A DNA stretch of 64,000 nucleotides from Campylobacteraceae bacterium (GTDB lineage: Bacteria > Campylobacterota > Campylobacteria > Campylobacterales > Arcobacteraceae). A program made the translations under genes and the position numbers. Every line of letters starts with the position of its first letter. Within the stretch, counting starts at the first letter, position 1. The stretch is from the NCBI GenBank assembly GCA_013215945.1, contig JABSOM010000011.1:1-64000 (forward strand), given 5' to 3'. Of the stretch, positions 7,647 through 16,364 are shown one piece after another. Under the pieces are notes generated by a model. It saw only the letters and a list, made by a program, of their open reading frames with translations. It was not told the DNA's origin and made no database searches.

Positions 7647-9617
7647 ATGTTACAAATTAAGTATTTTAAGGAAATGACGTTTGTTTATGCCATTCTTATT
7701 TCACTTTTCCACTTTTATATAAATATATGGGGTGGTATTTCTGATTTATGGTTTAACTCTGCTCACTTTGCACTTTTGGCATCTTTAGGGTTTTTAACCT
7801 ATGAAGCAAGTCAAGTTGATGCAGAAGACAGAAATGAAAATGAAGTTTCTGTTGTAAACTTGGTTTTAGCTGTTTTATCTTTAGTGACTTTTGTTTATAT
7901 GGTTTTATTTGAAGAAAGTTTATATGCCGATTACGATGCACAAATGAGAATGAGCGATTTAGTTATTGCTTCTTTAACTATTGTATTAGCAATTGTTTTG
8001 GTTAAAAAATCTACAGGTTATATTATTCCTGGTTTAATTATTTCATGTATTGCGTATTTACTGTTTTTAGGACAGTATATTGATGGTTTATTCGCATTTG
8101 CTGGAATGACTCCTGAGCGATTCTTATATAGAATGTATTATACCTCAGAAGGTTTATTTGGACCAATTGCAACAATATCTTCTACCTATGTATTTATGTT
8201 TATTTTATTTGCAGCTTTTTTATTAAAATCAGGTGCAGGAGATTTTATTGTTGATGTAAGTTCTGCTGTTGCTGGTAAATATACAGGAGGAACAGGTCAT
8301 GTTGCTGTATTCTCATCTGCTTTAATGGGTACTATTTCAGGCTCGGCCGTTGCAAATACGGTCTCCACGGGATCTATTACCATTCCCATGATGAAAAAAG
8401 CAGGATTTAAACCTACTTTTGCAGCAGCTGTGGAAGCTGCTGCTTCCACAGGTGGGCAAATCATGCCTCCAATTATGGGAGCAGGGGCTTTTATTATGGC
8501 GCAAATGACACATATTCCTTTTGTAACTATTATTTCAGTTTCTGTGTTGCCTGCAATTTTATATTTTGCATCTATTTCTTTTTATATTAATATTCATGCA
8601 AAAGAGAACAATATTAAAGGGGAAGACAATAATATTAAAATCTTACCAATTTTAAGAGAAGGTTTTCATTTTATTATTCCTTTAAGTACTTTGGTTGGAT
8701 TATTAATTTATGGTTTTTCACCTACGTACTCAGCAGGTATTGCAATAATCGCTATTGTTTTATCTTCTTATTTAACAAAAAATAAACGTATGGGTTTAAA
8801 AGAAATTTTAGGTGCATTTGCACTTGGAAGTCAAAATATGGTCGTAACAGGAGTATTATTAATTGCTGTTGGTATTATTGTTGGAGTTATTAATATTTCA
8901 GGAATTGGAATTACTTTTTCTCAGCTTATTATGGAATGGTCAGATAACTCATTGTTAATAGCTATTGTATTAATAGCAATTGCTTCTTTAGTACTTGGAA
9001 TGGGATTACCTGTAACTGCATCTTATGTTGTATTATCAGTACTTTCTGCACCAGCATTGGTTGGTTTGATGATGAGTCCAGAAATGGCGGCATTGGTTAA
9101 TGCAGGTATAGAAATACCCGAAGTGGCTATGTACTTATTATCTGCGCATTTAATTATTTTTTGGTTATCACAAGATTCAAACTTAACACCACCTGTGTGT
9201 TTAGCGGCATTTGCAGCAGCAGCAATTGCTAAAGCGCCTCCAATGAAAACAGGATTAATGTCTTGGAAAATTGGAAAAGGAATGTATATCATGCCTGTGC
9301 TATTTGCTTTTACGCCTTTAATTACGGGTTCATGGATGGAGCGAATTGAAGTATTCTCTTTTGCTTTCTTTGGTATTATGTGTTTTTCCATTTTAATGGA
9401 AGGTTACTGGGATAAAAAAATAAATATAATAGAAAGACTTTTATACGGAACTGCTGCTGTATTATTACTTCTTCAAGACAGTGCTTTAGATATGGATAGT
9501 TATTTTGGAATTATTCAAAATACGCACTTAATTGGTATTTCAATGTTTATTTTTCTTATGAGTAATCATAAAATCGCTGCAAAAAAAGGATTAATGAATG
9601 AAGAAGTTTCTGTCTAA
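7647..9617 (+). CDS. TRAP transporter fused permease (TAXI type, DctQM fusion)
   Basis: A 656-residue polytopic membrane protein in which the small (Q) and large (M) TRAP membrane subunits are fused, as is usual for TAXI systems. The N-terminal ~150 residues hold four hydrophobic helices; the remainder is the DctM domain, with the conserved GTISGSAVANTVSTGSITIP stretch near residue 228, AAVEAAASTGGQIMPPIMGAG near 256, and the second-half GLPVTASYVVLS repeat near 453. It would import its substrate with Na+ and the binding protein at 6455. AAGGATATTTT precedes the ATG. The downstream LUD gene overlaps its 3' end by 20 bp, which indicates one transcription unit. Confidence 0.93.
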   Translation: MLQIKYFKEMTFVYAILISLFHFYINIWGGISDLWFNSAHFALLASLGFLTYEASQVDAEDRNENEVSVVNLVLAVLSLVTFVYMVLFEESLYADYDAQMRMSDLVIASLTIVLAIVLVKKSTGYIIPGLIISCIAYLLFLGQYIDGLFAFAGMTPERFLYRMYYTSEGLFGPIATISSTYVFMFILFAAFLLKSGAGDFIVDVSSAVAGKYTGGTGHVAVFSSALMGTISGSAVANTVSTGSITIPMMKKAGFKPTFAAAVEAAASTGGQIMPPIMGAGAFIMAQMTHIPFVTIISVSVLPAILYFASISFYINIHAKENNIKGEDNNIKILPILREGFHFIIPLSTLVGLLIYGFSPTYSAGIAIIAIVLSSYLTKNKRMGLKEILGAFALGSQNMVVTGVLLIAVGIIVGVINISGIGITFSQLIMEWSDNSLLIAIVLIAIASLVLGMGLPVTASYVVLSVLSAPALVGLMMSPEMAALVNAGIEIPEVAMYLLSAHLIIFWLSQDSNLTPPVCLAAFAAAAIAKAPPMKTGLMSWKIGKGMYIMPVLFAFTPLITGSWMERIEVFSFAFFGIMCFSILMEGYWDKKINIIERLLYGTAAVLLLLQDSALDMDSYFGIIQNTHLIGISMFIFLMSNHKIAAKKGLMNEEVSV

Positions 9618-10194
9618 ATTAGAAGAAGTAGGCTATCAAGTATATGAAGTAAAGAATAAAAAAGAAGCCTTAACTTTATCAAGAAGTCTTATTAAACCTG
9701 GAATGAGTGTTGGGCTTGGAGGTTCAACCTCTGTAAAAGATATAGGTTTATTAGATGATCTAATTAAAAGAGATGATATTACCTTATTCAATCAGTATGA
9801 AGTTGGAATTTCTATGGAAGAAAACTTCCATAGAAGAAGAAATGGAATGATTACGGATATGTTTGTTACGGGTACGAATGCACTATCTCGTGATGGAAAA
9901 TTAATTAATGCCGATGGTAGCGGAAACAGAGTTGCTGCAATGATTTTTGGCCCTATAAATGTTTTAGTAATTGTAGGAAAAAATAAAATTGTAGATACAA
10001 AAGAAGACGGTTTTAAAAGAATAATGGAAGTAGCAGCTATTAAGAATATTGATAGAATGAATAATCTTGCCATAAAAAATAAAAAAGAACCACGACACAA
10101 CTTAGATAATATTGCTAATAAGTTTACTTATATTAAAGCCGATGTAAAAAATCGAATTATATTAATCTTAGTTGATGAGGATTTAGGATATTAA
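9598..10194 (+). CDS. LUD-domain (LutC/YkgG-like, DUF162) protein
   Basis: A 198-residue cytoplasmic protein of the LUD family. Typical elements are the early GLGGSTSVKDIGLLD motif near residue 40, the F-V-T-G-T-N-A-L-S-R-DGKL-I-N-A-DGSGNR-V-A segment near 88, and FGPINVLVIVGKNKIV near 118. The family includes LutC/LldG of lactate oxidation and many proteins of uncertain role. It overlaps the permease gene by 20 bp and is followed after 1 bp by the lhgO-like gene. I infer a part in oxidising the hydroxy acid imported by the TAXI system. The biochemical role of such stand-alone LUD proteins is not established. Confidence 0.85.
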   Translation: MKKFLSKLEEVGYQVYEVKNKKEALTLSRSLIKPGMSVGLGGSTSVKDIGLLDDLIKRDDITLFNQYEVGISMEENFHRRRNGMITDMFVTGTNALSRDGKLINADGSGNRVAAMIFGPINVLVIVGKNKIVDTKEDGFKRIMEVAAIKNIDRMNNLAIKNKKEPRHNLDNIANKFTYIKADVKNRIILILVDEDLGY

Positions 10195-10195
10195 A

Positions 10196-11386
10196 ATGTA
10201 TGATTATATAATTATAGGTGCAGGAATCATTGGACTAAATATTGCGAAAAATTTAGCAGAACGTTTTCCTATGGCTTCAATAGTAGTATTGGAAAAAGAA
10301 AAAGAAGTAGCTCTACATGGTAGTGGACGAAATTCTGGTGTTTTACATGCTGGATTTTATTATACTGCCAATTCCTTAAAAGCAAAATTTACCAAAGAAG
10401 GAAATGCAGCTTTAAAAAAATTCTGTAAAGAACGTAATTTAGAAGTAAATCCTTGCCAAAAGATTGTTGTAGCACAAGATGAAAAAGAATTACAAGGCTT
10501 ATATGAGCTTAAAAAAAGAGGTGATATTAATGGGGTTGAATTACATTTAGTAAATGAAGAAGAATTAAAAAAACTTTATCCCAATATAAAAACCTATAAA
10601 GAAGCTCTTTTATGTCCCTCTACTGCTACTGTTAATCCTAAAAAAGTAACCCAAGAATTTGCAAAAGTTATCCAAGAATTAGGGGTTGAATTGGTACTTG
10701 ATTGTAAATATGAAGGTTCTTCTAAAAATGTAATTAAAACATCACAAGGAGATTATGAAGGCGTACAAATAATCAATTGTGCAGGACTATATGCGGATAA
10801 AATTGCAAAAGATTTTTCCTTTTGTAAAGATTTTGTGATTATTCCTTTTAAAGGAATTTATTTAAAAGATAAAAACAATATTTCTTCTTTAAAAACAAAT
10901 ATTTACCCAGTGCCAAATTTAGATAACCCATTTTTAGGGGTTCATTATACCTTAACTGTTGATAATGAAGCAAAAATTGGGCCTACGGCAATTCCTGCTT
11001 TTTGGCGAGAGAATTATAAAGGTTTTGATAATTTTAAATTAGGAGAGTGTTTAGAAATTCTGTATTATGAAGCGAAACTTTTTATTACAAATGCTTTTGG
11101 TTTTAGAGATTTGGCATTTTCAGAAGTAAAAAAATATTCCTTTAAATACTTGATATCTTTGGCTAAAAACTTAACACAAGATATGAAACACGAAGGTTAC
11201 GACTCATGGTCAACCCCAGGAATTAGAGCACAGCTTTTAAATAAAAATACGCTTGAATTGGTACAAGACTTTGTAGTTGAGGGAGATAAGGATTCTATTC
11301 ATGTTTTAAATGCAGTTAGTCCTGCTTTTACTTCTTCTATTCCTTTTGCAAACTGGGTCGTAGAAGAACATATATTAAGAAAATAA
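10196..11386 (+). CDS. lhgO: FAD-dependent oxidoreductase, L-2-hydroxyglutarate oxidase (LhgO)-like
   Basis: A 396-residue flavoprotein of the DAO/LhgO family. It opens with a dinucleotide-binding GAGIIGLNIAKNLAE motif (residues 8-22) and the VLEKEKE strand, followed by the family-specific LHGSGRNSGVLHAGFYYT segment (39-56) and KFTKEGNAALKKFC. Near the C-terminus the GIRAQLLNK motif is present. LhgO oxidises L-2-hydroxyglutarate to 2-oxoglutarate and passes electrons to the membrane quinone pool. The gene starts one base after the LUD stop codon and ends the transporter operon; a hairpin follows at 11414. Close relatives act on other 2-hydroxy acids, so the exact substrate is inferred. Confidence 0.88.
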   Translation: MYDYIIIGAGIIGLNIAKNLAERFPMASIVVLEKEKEVALHGSGRNSGVLHAGFYYTANSLKAKFTKEGNAALKKFCKERNLEVNPCQKIVVAQDEKELQGLYELKKRGDINGVELHLVNEEELKKLYPNIKTYKEALLCPSTATVNPKKVTQEFAKVIQELGVELVLDCKYEGSSKNVIKTSQGDYEGVQIINCAGLYADKIAKDFSFCKDFVIIPFKGIYLKDKNNISSLKTNIYPVPNLDNPFLGVHYTLTVDNEAKIGPTAIPAFWRENYKGFDNFKLGECLEILYYEAKLFITNAFGFRDLAFSEVKKYSFKYLISLAKNLTQDMKHEGYDSWSTPGIRAQLLNKNTLELVQDFVVEGDKDSIHVLNAVSPAFTSSIPFANWVVEEHILRK

Positions 11387-11413
11387 CTGCTTTTATACTA
11401 GTGAAAATTAATA

Positions 11414-11442
11414 CTTAAAAAAGAAGTGAATTTTCTTTTTTA
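11414..11442 (+). terminator. Terminator-like hairpin after the lhgO operon
   Basis: CTTAAAAAAGAA pairs with TTTCTTTTTTAGG around a short loop; the descending arm is T-rich. It sits 28 bp after the stop codon of the oxidoreductase. Confidence 0.5.
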
Positions 11443-11557
11443 GGTAGATTTCTTTTACTAAGCTACCCAAAGAATAAATCAAAACAATTATTTGGCTCTT
11501 TTAAAACAATACTAACGTATATTTTGTTATTATTCAAAAAAACATTTAGGAAAACAA

Positions 11558-12478
11558 ATGGCAATTTATACCTGTGGGCACACAACACCTGATTCAGATT
11601 CAATCTGTTCTGCATTATCTTTAGGATATCTTTTAAATCAAATTGGACGTGAAGCAATTCCTGCACGACAAGGAGCTCTTAATCCAGAAACACAATTTAT
11701 CTTAGATAAGTTTGGATTTGAAGCACCTTTATTAAAAACGGAATTTGCAGGGTGTGAACTGTTTATTACAGATTATTCAGACAGAGGTTTAGCTCCTGCT
11801 GATATTGATGAAGCTACTATTGTTGGTATTGTTGATCATCATAAATTAGGGGATTTAACAACTTCTGCTCCACTAGAGTGTTGGATTAGACCCGTTGGAT
11901 GTTCTAATACTATTGTAAAAGAAATGTATGATTATCATAAAGTAGAAATCCCTGCTAATATTGCTGGAGTTATGATGTGTGCTATTTTAAGCGATACGGT
12001 TATTTTTAAATCTCCCACTTGTACACAAAAAGATATTGATGCAGTAAGAGAATTATCTCAAATTTGTGGTATTGAAGATTTTGGTGCTTTAGGAATGGAA
12101 ATGTTTACTATTAAATCTCAAATGGATGGAGTAGCTATTAGAGACTTGATTTTAAGAGATTATAAACCTTTTGATATGCATGGCACGGCTGTTGGTATTG
12201 GGCAGTTAGAAGTGGTTGATTTAGCTGTTTTTGATACTATGAAAGAGGACTTTCAAGAAGATTTAGAAAAACTAAGAATTGAAAATAATTTGCATACAGC
12301 CTGTTTAATTCTTACAGATATTATGAAAGAAGGTTCTGAGATTTTAGTAGCTTCTAGTGATAAAAGTGTTTTTGAAAAAGCCTTTGATATTACGCTGGAA
12401 AACAATAAAATCTGGATGCCTGGTTGTTTATCTAGAAAAAAACAAATCATTCCTTTTTTAGAGCCTGCTTTTAAATAA
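11558..12478 (+). CDS. ppaC: Manganese-dependent inorganic pyrophosphatase (family II)
   Basis: This 306-residue cytoplasmic enzyme hydrolyses pyrophosphate to phosphate. It shows the DHH-phosphoesterase motifs: GHTTPDSDSICSA (residues 7-19, metal ligands), TDYSD near 70, the DHHK motif near 94, and ILSDTVIFKSPT near 143. The length matches the family (about 305-310). AGGAAAACAA precedes the ATG. It is a single-gene unit flanked by terminator-like hairpins. Confidence 0.95.
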   Translation: MAIYTCGHTTPDSDSICSALSLGYLLNQIGREAIPARQGALNPETQFILDKFGFEAPLLKTEFAGCELFITDYSDRGLAPADIDEATIVGIVDHHKLGDLTTSAPLECWIRPVGCSNTIVKEMYDYHKVEIPANIAGVMMCAILSDTVIFKSPTCTQKDIDAVRELSQICGIEDFGALGMEMFTIKSQMDGVAIRDLILRDYKPFDMHGTAVGIGQLEVVDLAVFDTMKEDFQEDLEKLRIENNLHTACLILTDIMKEGSEILVASSDKSVFEKAFDITLENNKIWMPGCLSRKKQIIPFLEPAFK

Positions 12479-12485
12479 AGTATAA

Positions 12486-12528
12486 AAAGAGTAAAGCTTG
12501 CATACTGTAAGTTTTTACTCTTTCTTAA
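12486..12528 (+). terminator. Rho-independent terminator of ppaC
   Basis: AAAGAGTAAA (12486-12495) pairs with TTTACTCTTT (12514-12523), followed by CTTAATTTCTTT. Confidence 0.6.
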
Positions 12529-12562
12529 TTTCTTTGTATTATAATGTTTGCAAAGGAAGACT

Positions 12563-13030
12563 ATGACTCCCGCAATAAACTTACTTAAAAAAAATAAAAT
12601 CGATTTTAAAATTCATAAATATTCTCACGATGCTTCTGTCACAAATTTTGGGCTTGAAGCGGCTATCAAACTAAATATCAAAGAAGAACTTGTTTTTAAA
12701 ACACTTGTTGTTGAACTAACTCCCAAAGAGCTTGTTGTTGCTATTGTTCCTGTGAGTAAGTCTTTGTGTTTAAAATCACTTGCTAAATACTTTCATGTAA
12801 AAAATGCAAAAATGGCGAATAAAGAGGAAGCCCAAAAAGTAACAGGATATTTATTAGGTGGAATCTCACCTTTTGGTCAAAAAAAACTTCTTAGAACTCT
12901 TTTTGATGAAAGTGCAAATACCTATGAGTATATCTATGTTTCTGGGGGCAAGAGGGGCTTAGACTTAGAAATCAAAGCAGAAAGTCTAATAAAAATATTA
13001 AATGCTAAATTTACTAAGATTGGCATATAA
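12563..13030 (+). CDS. ybaK: YbaK/EbsC-family aminoacyl-tRNA deacylase
   Basis: A 155-residue cytoplasmic protein of the YbaK group, which clears Cys-tRNA(Pro) mischarged by prolyl-tRNA synthetase. The ATG at 12563 is preferred because AAGGAAGA lies just upstream; an upstream TTG at 12548 would place the ribosome site inside the gene. The family pattern is visible: N-terminal INLLKKNKIDFKIHKY, the VFKTLVVEL segment holding the catalytic lysine near residue 47, VTGYLLGGISPFG near 95, and the YVSGGKRGLDLEI C-terminal motif. The next gene begins one base after its stop. Confidence 0.92.
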   Translation: MTPAINLLKKNKIDFKIHKYSHDASVTNFGLEAAIKLNIKEELVFKTLVVELTPKELVVAIVPVSKSLCLKSLAKYFHVKNAKMANKEEAQKVTGYLLGGISPFGQKKLLRTLFDESANTYEYIYVSGGKRGLDLEIKAESLIKILNAKFTKIGI

Positions 13031-14113
13031 ATGGAACCTTTTAAAAATGTATTTAATGAAAAGTTTGTTAATAAATTTGCCCAAGCTATTGAAACGTACG
13101 ATAATAGTTTTAAAAAAGATGCTTATGTTAAAACAATAATGTCACAGCTAGAAGAACTTGAATTAAAAGAACGAATGCGATTAATATCAACAAAAATTGA
13201 TATATATAGCAATCTTTCTTATGTTGAAATGTTAGAAGTGCTTAAAAAAAGTAAAACACATTTTTCTTATGAAGAAAATATGGGTTTAGCTTCTATGGTT
13301 TTTCCTGACTTTGTTGAAGTCTATGGTTTAGATAATTTAGAGGAGTCCTTAGATGCACTTGAGTGTTTTACAATTGATTCGAGTTCTGAATTTTCCATTC
13401 GGCCCTTTATTTTAAAATACGAAGATAAAACTATGAAACGAATGCTTAAATGGGCTAAAAGTAATAATGAACATATACGTAGGTTTGCAAGTGAAGGTTG
13501 TAGATCAAGGCTTCCTTGGGCTATGGCTTTACCTCCATTTAAAAAGAACCCTGAAAAAGTTTTTGAGGTATTAGAACTTTTAAAGAATGACGAATCTTTA
13601 TATGTACGTAAATCTGTTGCAAATAATTTAAATGATATATCAAAAGACAATGAAGAGATGGTACTTTCTTTTGTAGCTTTGAATATTAATAAAACAAAAA
13701 ACACCGATTGGATTTTAAAACATGCATCAAGAACTTTACTTAAAAAAGGCAATAAAAAAATACTCGCTTTTTTTGGATATAAAGAAATAGAACACATACA
13801 ATTGAATAATCTAAGCCTTACAAAGAGTGTGAGCTTAGGAGAGAACTTAGAATTTTCTTTTGATTTATCTTCATTTGAAGCTTTGGGAAATCTAAGAATT
13901 GAGTTTGAATTGGATTTTGTGAGACTTAATAATAAACGAGGACAAAAAGTATTTATGATTTCTCAAGGTACACATAGTACAAATAAAAAAACAATAAATA
14001 AAAAATACTCTTTTAAAAAAATTACTACCAGAGAGTATTATAAAGGGGAACATTTTCTAAGTATTATTCTTAATGGAAAAAAATTAGAAACAAAAAAGTT
14101 TTTATTAATTTAG
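13031..14113 (+). CDS. AlkC-like DNA alkylation repair glycosylase with C-terminal Ig-like domain
   Basis: A 360-residue protein of the AlkC/AlkD HEAT-repeat glycosylase superfamily, which removes alkylated bases such as 3-methyladenine. Residues ~1-250 form the helical repeat region, with the diagnostic RRFASEGCRSRLPWAMALP segment near residue 155. Residues ~255-360 are beta-rich (LGENLEFSFDLSSF onward) and match the Ig-like extra domain seen in one AlkC branch. The gene starts directly after the ybaK stop codon, so the two are co-transcribed. Assignment to AlkC rather than AlkD rests on this motif and the extra domain. Confidence 0.85.
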   Translation: MEPFKNVFNEKFVNKFAQAIETYDNSFKKDAYVKTIMSQLEELELKERMRLISTKIDIYSNLSYVEMLEVLKKSKTHFSYEENMGLASMVFPDFVEVYGLDNLEESLDALECFTIDSSSEFSIRPFILKYEDKTMKRMLKWAKSNNEHIRRFASEGCRSRLPWAMALPPFKKNPEKVFEVLELLKNDESLYVRKSVANNLNDISKDNEEMVLSFVALNINKTKNTDWILKHASRTLLKKGNKKILAFFGYKEIEHIQLNNLSLTKSVSLGENLEFSFDLSSFEALGNLRIEFELDFVRLNNKRGQKVFMISQGTHSTNKKTINKKYSFKKITTREYYKGEHFLSIILNGKKLETKKFLLI

Positions 14114-14129
14114 TAATATAAGATTGTTT

Positions 14130-14160
14130 TTATTTGTTATTTCTATAAAATAACAAATAA
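14130..14160. terminator. Inverted repeat after the alkylation repair gene
   Basis: A perfect 13-bp inverted repeat, TTATTTGTTATTT / AAATAACAAATAA, with a five-base loop. No T-tract follows on the plus strand, so it is a weak or processing-type terminator. Confidence 0.4.
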
Positions 14161-14276
14161 TATAACAAGAAATGAGTGCTTATTATTAAAAATAATTAGT
14201 TAGTGTATTATTAATTAATCAAATAATCATATTAATAATTGTATTATTGTATAAATCAAATATGAAAAGAGTACCT

Positions 14277-15050
14277 ATGTATGCAAATAAATTCAATATT
14301 TTAAGCTATTTTATTTTTTCATTACTTGTTTTTTACCTTTTTATGGTTTTTATTTTAATGAATGATTCTTTTGTTATGTATGACAGTTTTACACAGTTCA
14401 AGAATAGTTTTTTATTTAAAGTTATTTTTTTATCCCTTCTGTTAATTATCATTACTTTAATGTTGAGTTTTTATAAATTAAGCCGTTTTTCCTTGGGTCT
14501 TAATATGCAGAAAAATTTATCTGTTTTATTTTCTGAAGAGGAACGTTCAAAACGTGTAAGTATATTTGATGATATAAGTGAACAATATAATAAAGAATAT
14601 TTTGATTTACGTTTTGATGAAGAATATAAACGTGCAATAAGAGATGAATTAAATATTTCTTTACTTGTAATTGATGTGAATGAATTTAAAGCATACAATG
14701 AATTATATGGAAAAAAAGAAGCAGATTATTGTCTTCGTAAAGTTGCAAATTGTTTAAATAAACAATGCTCTAGACCTGCTGATATGGTATTTAGAATTGA
14801 AGCAGATATTTTTTATATTCTTTTGCCCAATACTAAACATGCAAGATTAATTGGACAAAAATGTAAGGATGCAGTTGATAGTTTGGCTTTATCTCATGAT
14901 AATTCAGTTCTTAGTAATATTGTAAGAGTAAGTTTTGGGTTTGCTAGTATATCTGCAAAGAACATAAACGATATGGATTTTTTAATAAATAAGTCTTTAG
15001 AATCATTAGCTTTAAATAAAATTTCAAAAAATTTAAAGAAAATTAAATAA
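14277..15050 (+). CDS. Membrane protein with degenerate GGDEF domain (paralogue 1)
   Basis: A 257-residue protein with two N-terminal membrane helices separated by a short periplasmic stretch, then a GGDEF-fold domain (residues ~90-255). The ATG at 14277 is chosen because AAAAGAG lies upstream and the protein then aligns end to end with its paralogue at 17242; a TTG at 14247 and an ATG at 14262 are also in frame. The fold is recognisable (ISLLVIDVNEFKAYNELYGKKEAD and FYILLPNT), but the GG(D/E)EF signature is replaced by IEADIF. Diguanylate cyclase activity is therefore unlikely; it may be a sensor or a c-di-GMP/GTP-binding protein. Confidence 0.82.
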   Translation: MYANKFNILSYFIFSLLVFYLFMVFILMNDSFVMYDSFTQFKNSFLFKVIFLSLLLIIITLMLSFYKLSRFSLGLNMQKNLSVLFSEEERSKRVSIFDDISEQYNKEYFDLRFDEEYKRAIRDELNISLLVIDVNEFKAYNELYGKKEADYCLRKVANCLNKQCSRPADMVFRIEADIFYILLPNTKHARLIGQKCKDAVDSLALSHDNSVLSNIVRVSFGFASISAKNINDMDFLINKSLESLALNKISKNLKKIK

Positions 15051-15160
15051 TTTAGAATTATTTTATAAATACTAGTTATGAGCTAACAAGGATTACCCAA
15101 TTTTAGCGTATTCTCGATGCTGTGTAAGGACCTAGTATTTCATAATATACCTCAGTTCTT

Positions 15161-15664
15161 TTATAAGGGTTTATTTTCTCTTAATATTTTTTCTTCTAGA
15201 ACTCTTGCATAGATTGATTTTTTATCAAGTTGTTTTTCAAAATCTTCTATTGCTAACCATAGATTATGATTTGTTTCCTTTAATATTTTTTCAATTGCAT
15301 TGTTTACGTCAATATATTGTTCCTCGATTAAGTTTGCCATTTCTTTTGCTTTTTTAGATAATGAAATAATTGTTTTTCTTCCATCCTTTTTGTCTTTTTT
15401 CTCAATTATGAGGTCATTTTCTTTCATTTCTTTAATAATTAAAATTACTGAAGGATGAGCATATCCTAACTCTTTTGCAAGGGAAGTTATTGTCATTAAT
15501 TCTTTTGTATGAGATAAACTAAAGAATACTGAAAACCATTTTGGTTTTATATCTATTCCATGTAATTCAAACATTTTTTCAGAATCTTTTGCGACTCTTT
15601 CTGTAATCATTCTAAGTCTTGTACCAATAGCCATTACCCCAGCTTTTTTGAAAAAAATATTCAA
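15161..15664 (-). CDS. MarR-family transcriptional regulator
   Basis: A 167-residue winged-helix regulator. The MarR core runs from about residue 12 to 150: IGTRLRMITERV, the recognition-helix region SLAKELGYAHPSVILIIKEMKEN near 64, and the wing with KKDKKDGRKTIISLS near 88. It starts with TTG at 15664, preceded by AAGGAA on the minus strand. It lies 15 bp downstream of a GNAT acetyltransferase gene; the same two domains are fused into one protein in many bacteria. The perfect 18-bp palindrome at 16284-16301 is a likely operator. The inducer is unknown. Confidence 0.88.
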   Translation of the reverse strand: MNIFFKKAGVMAIGTRLRMITERVAKDSEKMFELHGIDIKPKWFSVFFSLSHTKELMTITSLAKELGYAHPSVILIIKEMKENDLIIEKKDKKDGRKTIISLSKKAKEMANLIEEQYIDVNNAIEKILKETNHNLWLAIEDFEKQLDKKSIYARVLEEKILRENKPL

Positions 15665-15679
15665 TTTAAATTCCTTAAT

Positions 15680-16192
15680 TTATATTTTATATATCATCAC
15701 TGTTGATGATAATGTATCTGTTCCTACACTTATTTTATTACCTCTTCCCAGTTTTTTAAAGCCTGTTTTTTCATAAAAAGATTTAGCTTGGATATTTGAA
15801 TCAGATACTGTTAGCCAAATATACTTTTTTGATAGCGTTTTTGTTATTTTAACTGCATTTGTAAATAATACTTTCCCAAGACCTATGTTATATTCACTTT
15901 TTAAAATATAAAGTTGTTTCAGTTCTAAGGAAGTATTATTTATATTAAAGGGACACTCTTTGTCTTTTAGAATAAAAAAACCAAGAGGTTTATTTCTTTT
16001 AAAAACTATAGTACAGCTAAATGTTTCAGATGATAGAATTGTCGAGACAAGCTTAGTTGTAACGTTTTTATTTAAGTATCTTACTATGTTTTCTTCTGAA
16101 TGAATATTTTCATATGCTTGAATAAAAGTATCTTTCATTAAGTTATGCAATATATCTAAAAATGTTATATCTGCTTTTTTGAATATATACAT
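15680..16192 (-). CDS. GNAT-family N-acetyltransferase
   Basis: A 170-residue protein with the GNAT fold: the beta-strand KQLYILKSEYNIGLGKVLF near residue 90 carries the acetyl-CoA loop (Y-N-I-G-L-GK in place of the usual Q-R-x-GxG), and IWLTVSDSNIQAKSFYEKTGFKKLG near 125 is the typical C-terminal half. It is the first gene of a two-gene unit with the MarR regulator at 15161. The substrate is unknown; the divergent LysE-type exporter suggests an amine or amino acid derivative. Confidence 0.87.
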   Translation of the reverse strand: MYIFKKADITFLDILHNLMKDTFIQAYENIHSEENIVRYLNKNVTTKLVSTILSSETFSCTIVFKRNKPLGFFILKDKECPFNINNTSLELKQLYILKSEYNIGLGKVLFTNAVKITKTLSKKYIWLTVSDSNIQAKSFYEKTGFKKLGRGNKISVGTDTLSSTVMIYKI

Positions 16193-16254
16193 TTATTTTT
16201 ATCCTTGAATTGTAAGATTTTATATTAATGTTTCTTAATCATCTAAAACAATAT

Positions 16255-16301
16255 TTGACAAAAAAAGAATTATATCATATAATTACGTAGTTGCCTACGT
16301 A
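16255..16301 (+). promoter_or_regulatory. Consensus promoter with overlapping palindromic operator for the LysE gene
   Basis: TTGACA (16255-16260), a 17-bp spacer and TATAAT (16278-16283) form a perfect sigma-70 promoter reading rightward. TACGTAG-TTGC-CTACGTA (16284-16301) follows at once and covers the expected start site near 16290. Repression by the MarR protein encoded at 15161 is inferred; its size and TTGCC-containing centre resemble known MarR sites. Confidence 0.75.
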
Positions 16302-16306
16302 TATTT

Positions 16307-16364
16307 ATAAATGAGAAAAAAACAATAATAGTTCATTGGAGCGTAATGCTACATTCTCATTTAT
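16307..16364 (+). promoter_or_regulatory. Structured 5' leader of the LysE gene
   Basis: The transcript from the promoter at 16255 would carry a leader of about 140 nt. ATAAATGAGA (16307-16316) can pair perfectly with TCTCATTTAT (16355-16364), closing a 38-nt internal region. This could be a regulatory RNA fold, but I do not recognise a known riboswitch class. Confidence 0.35.
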
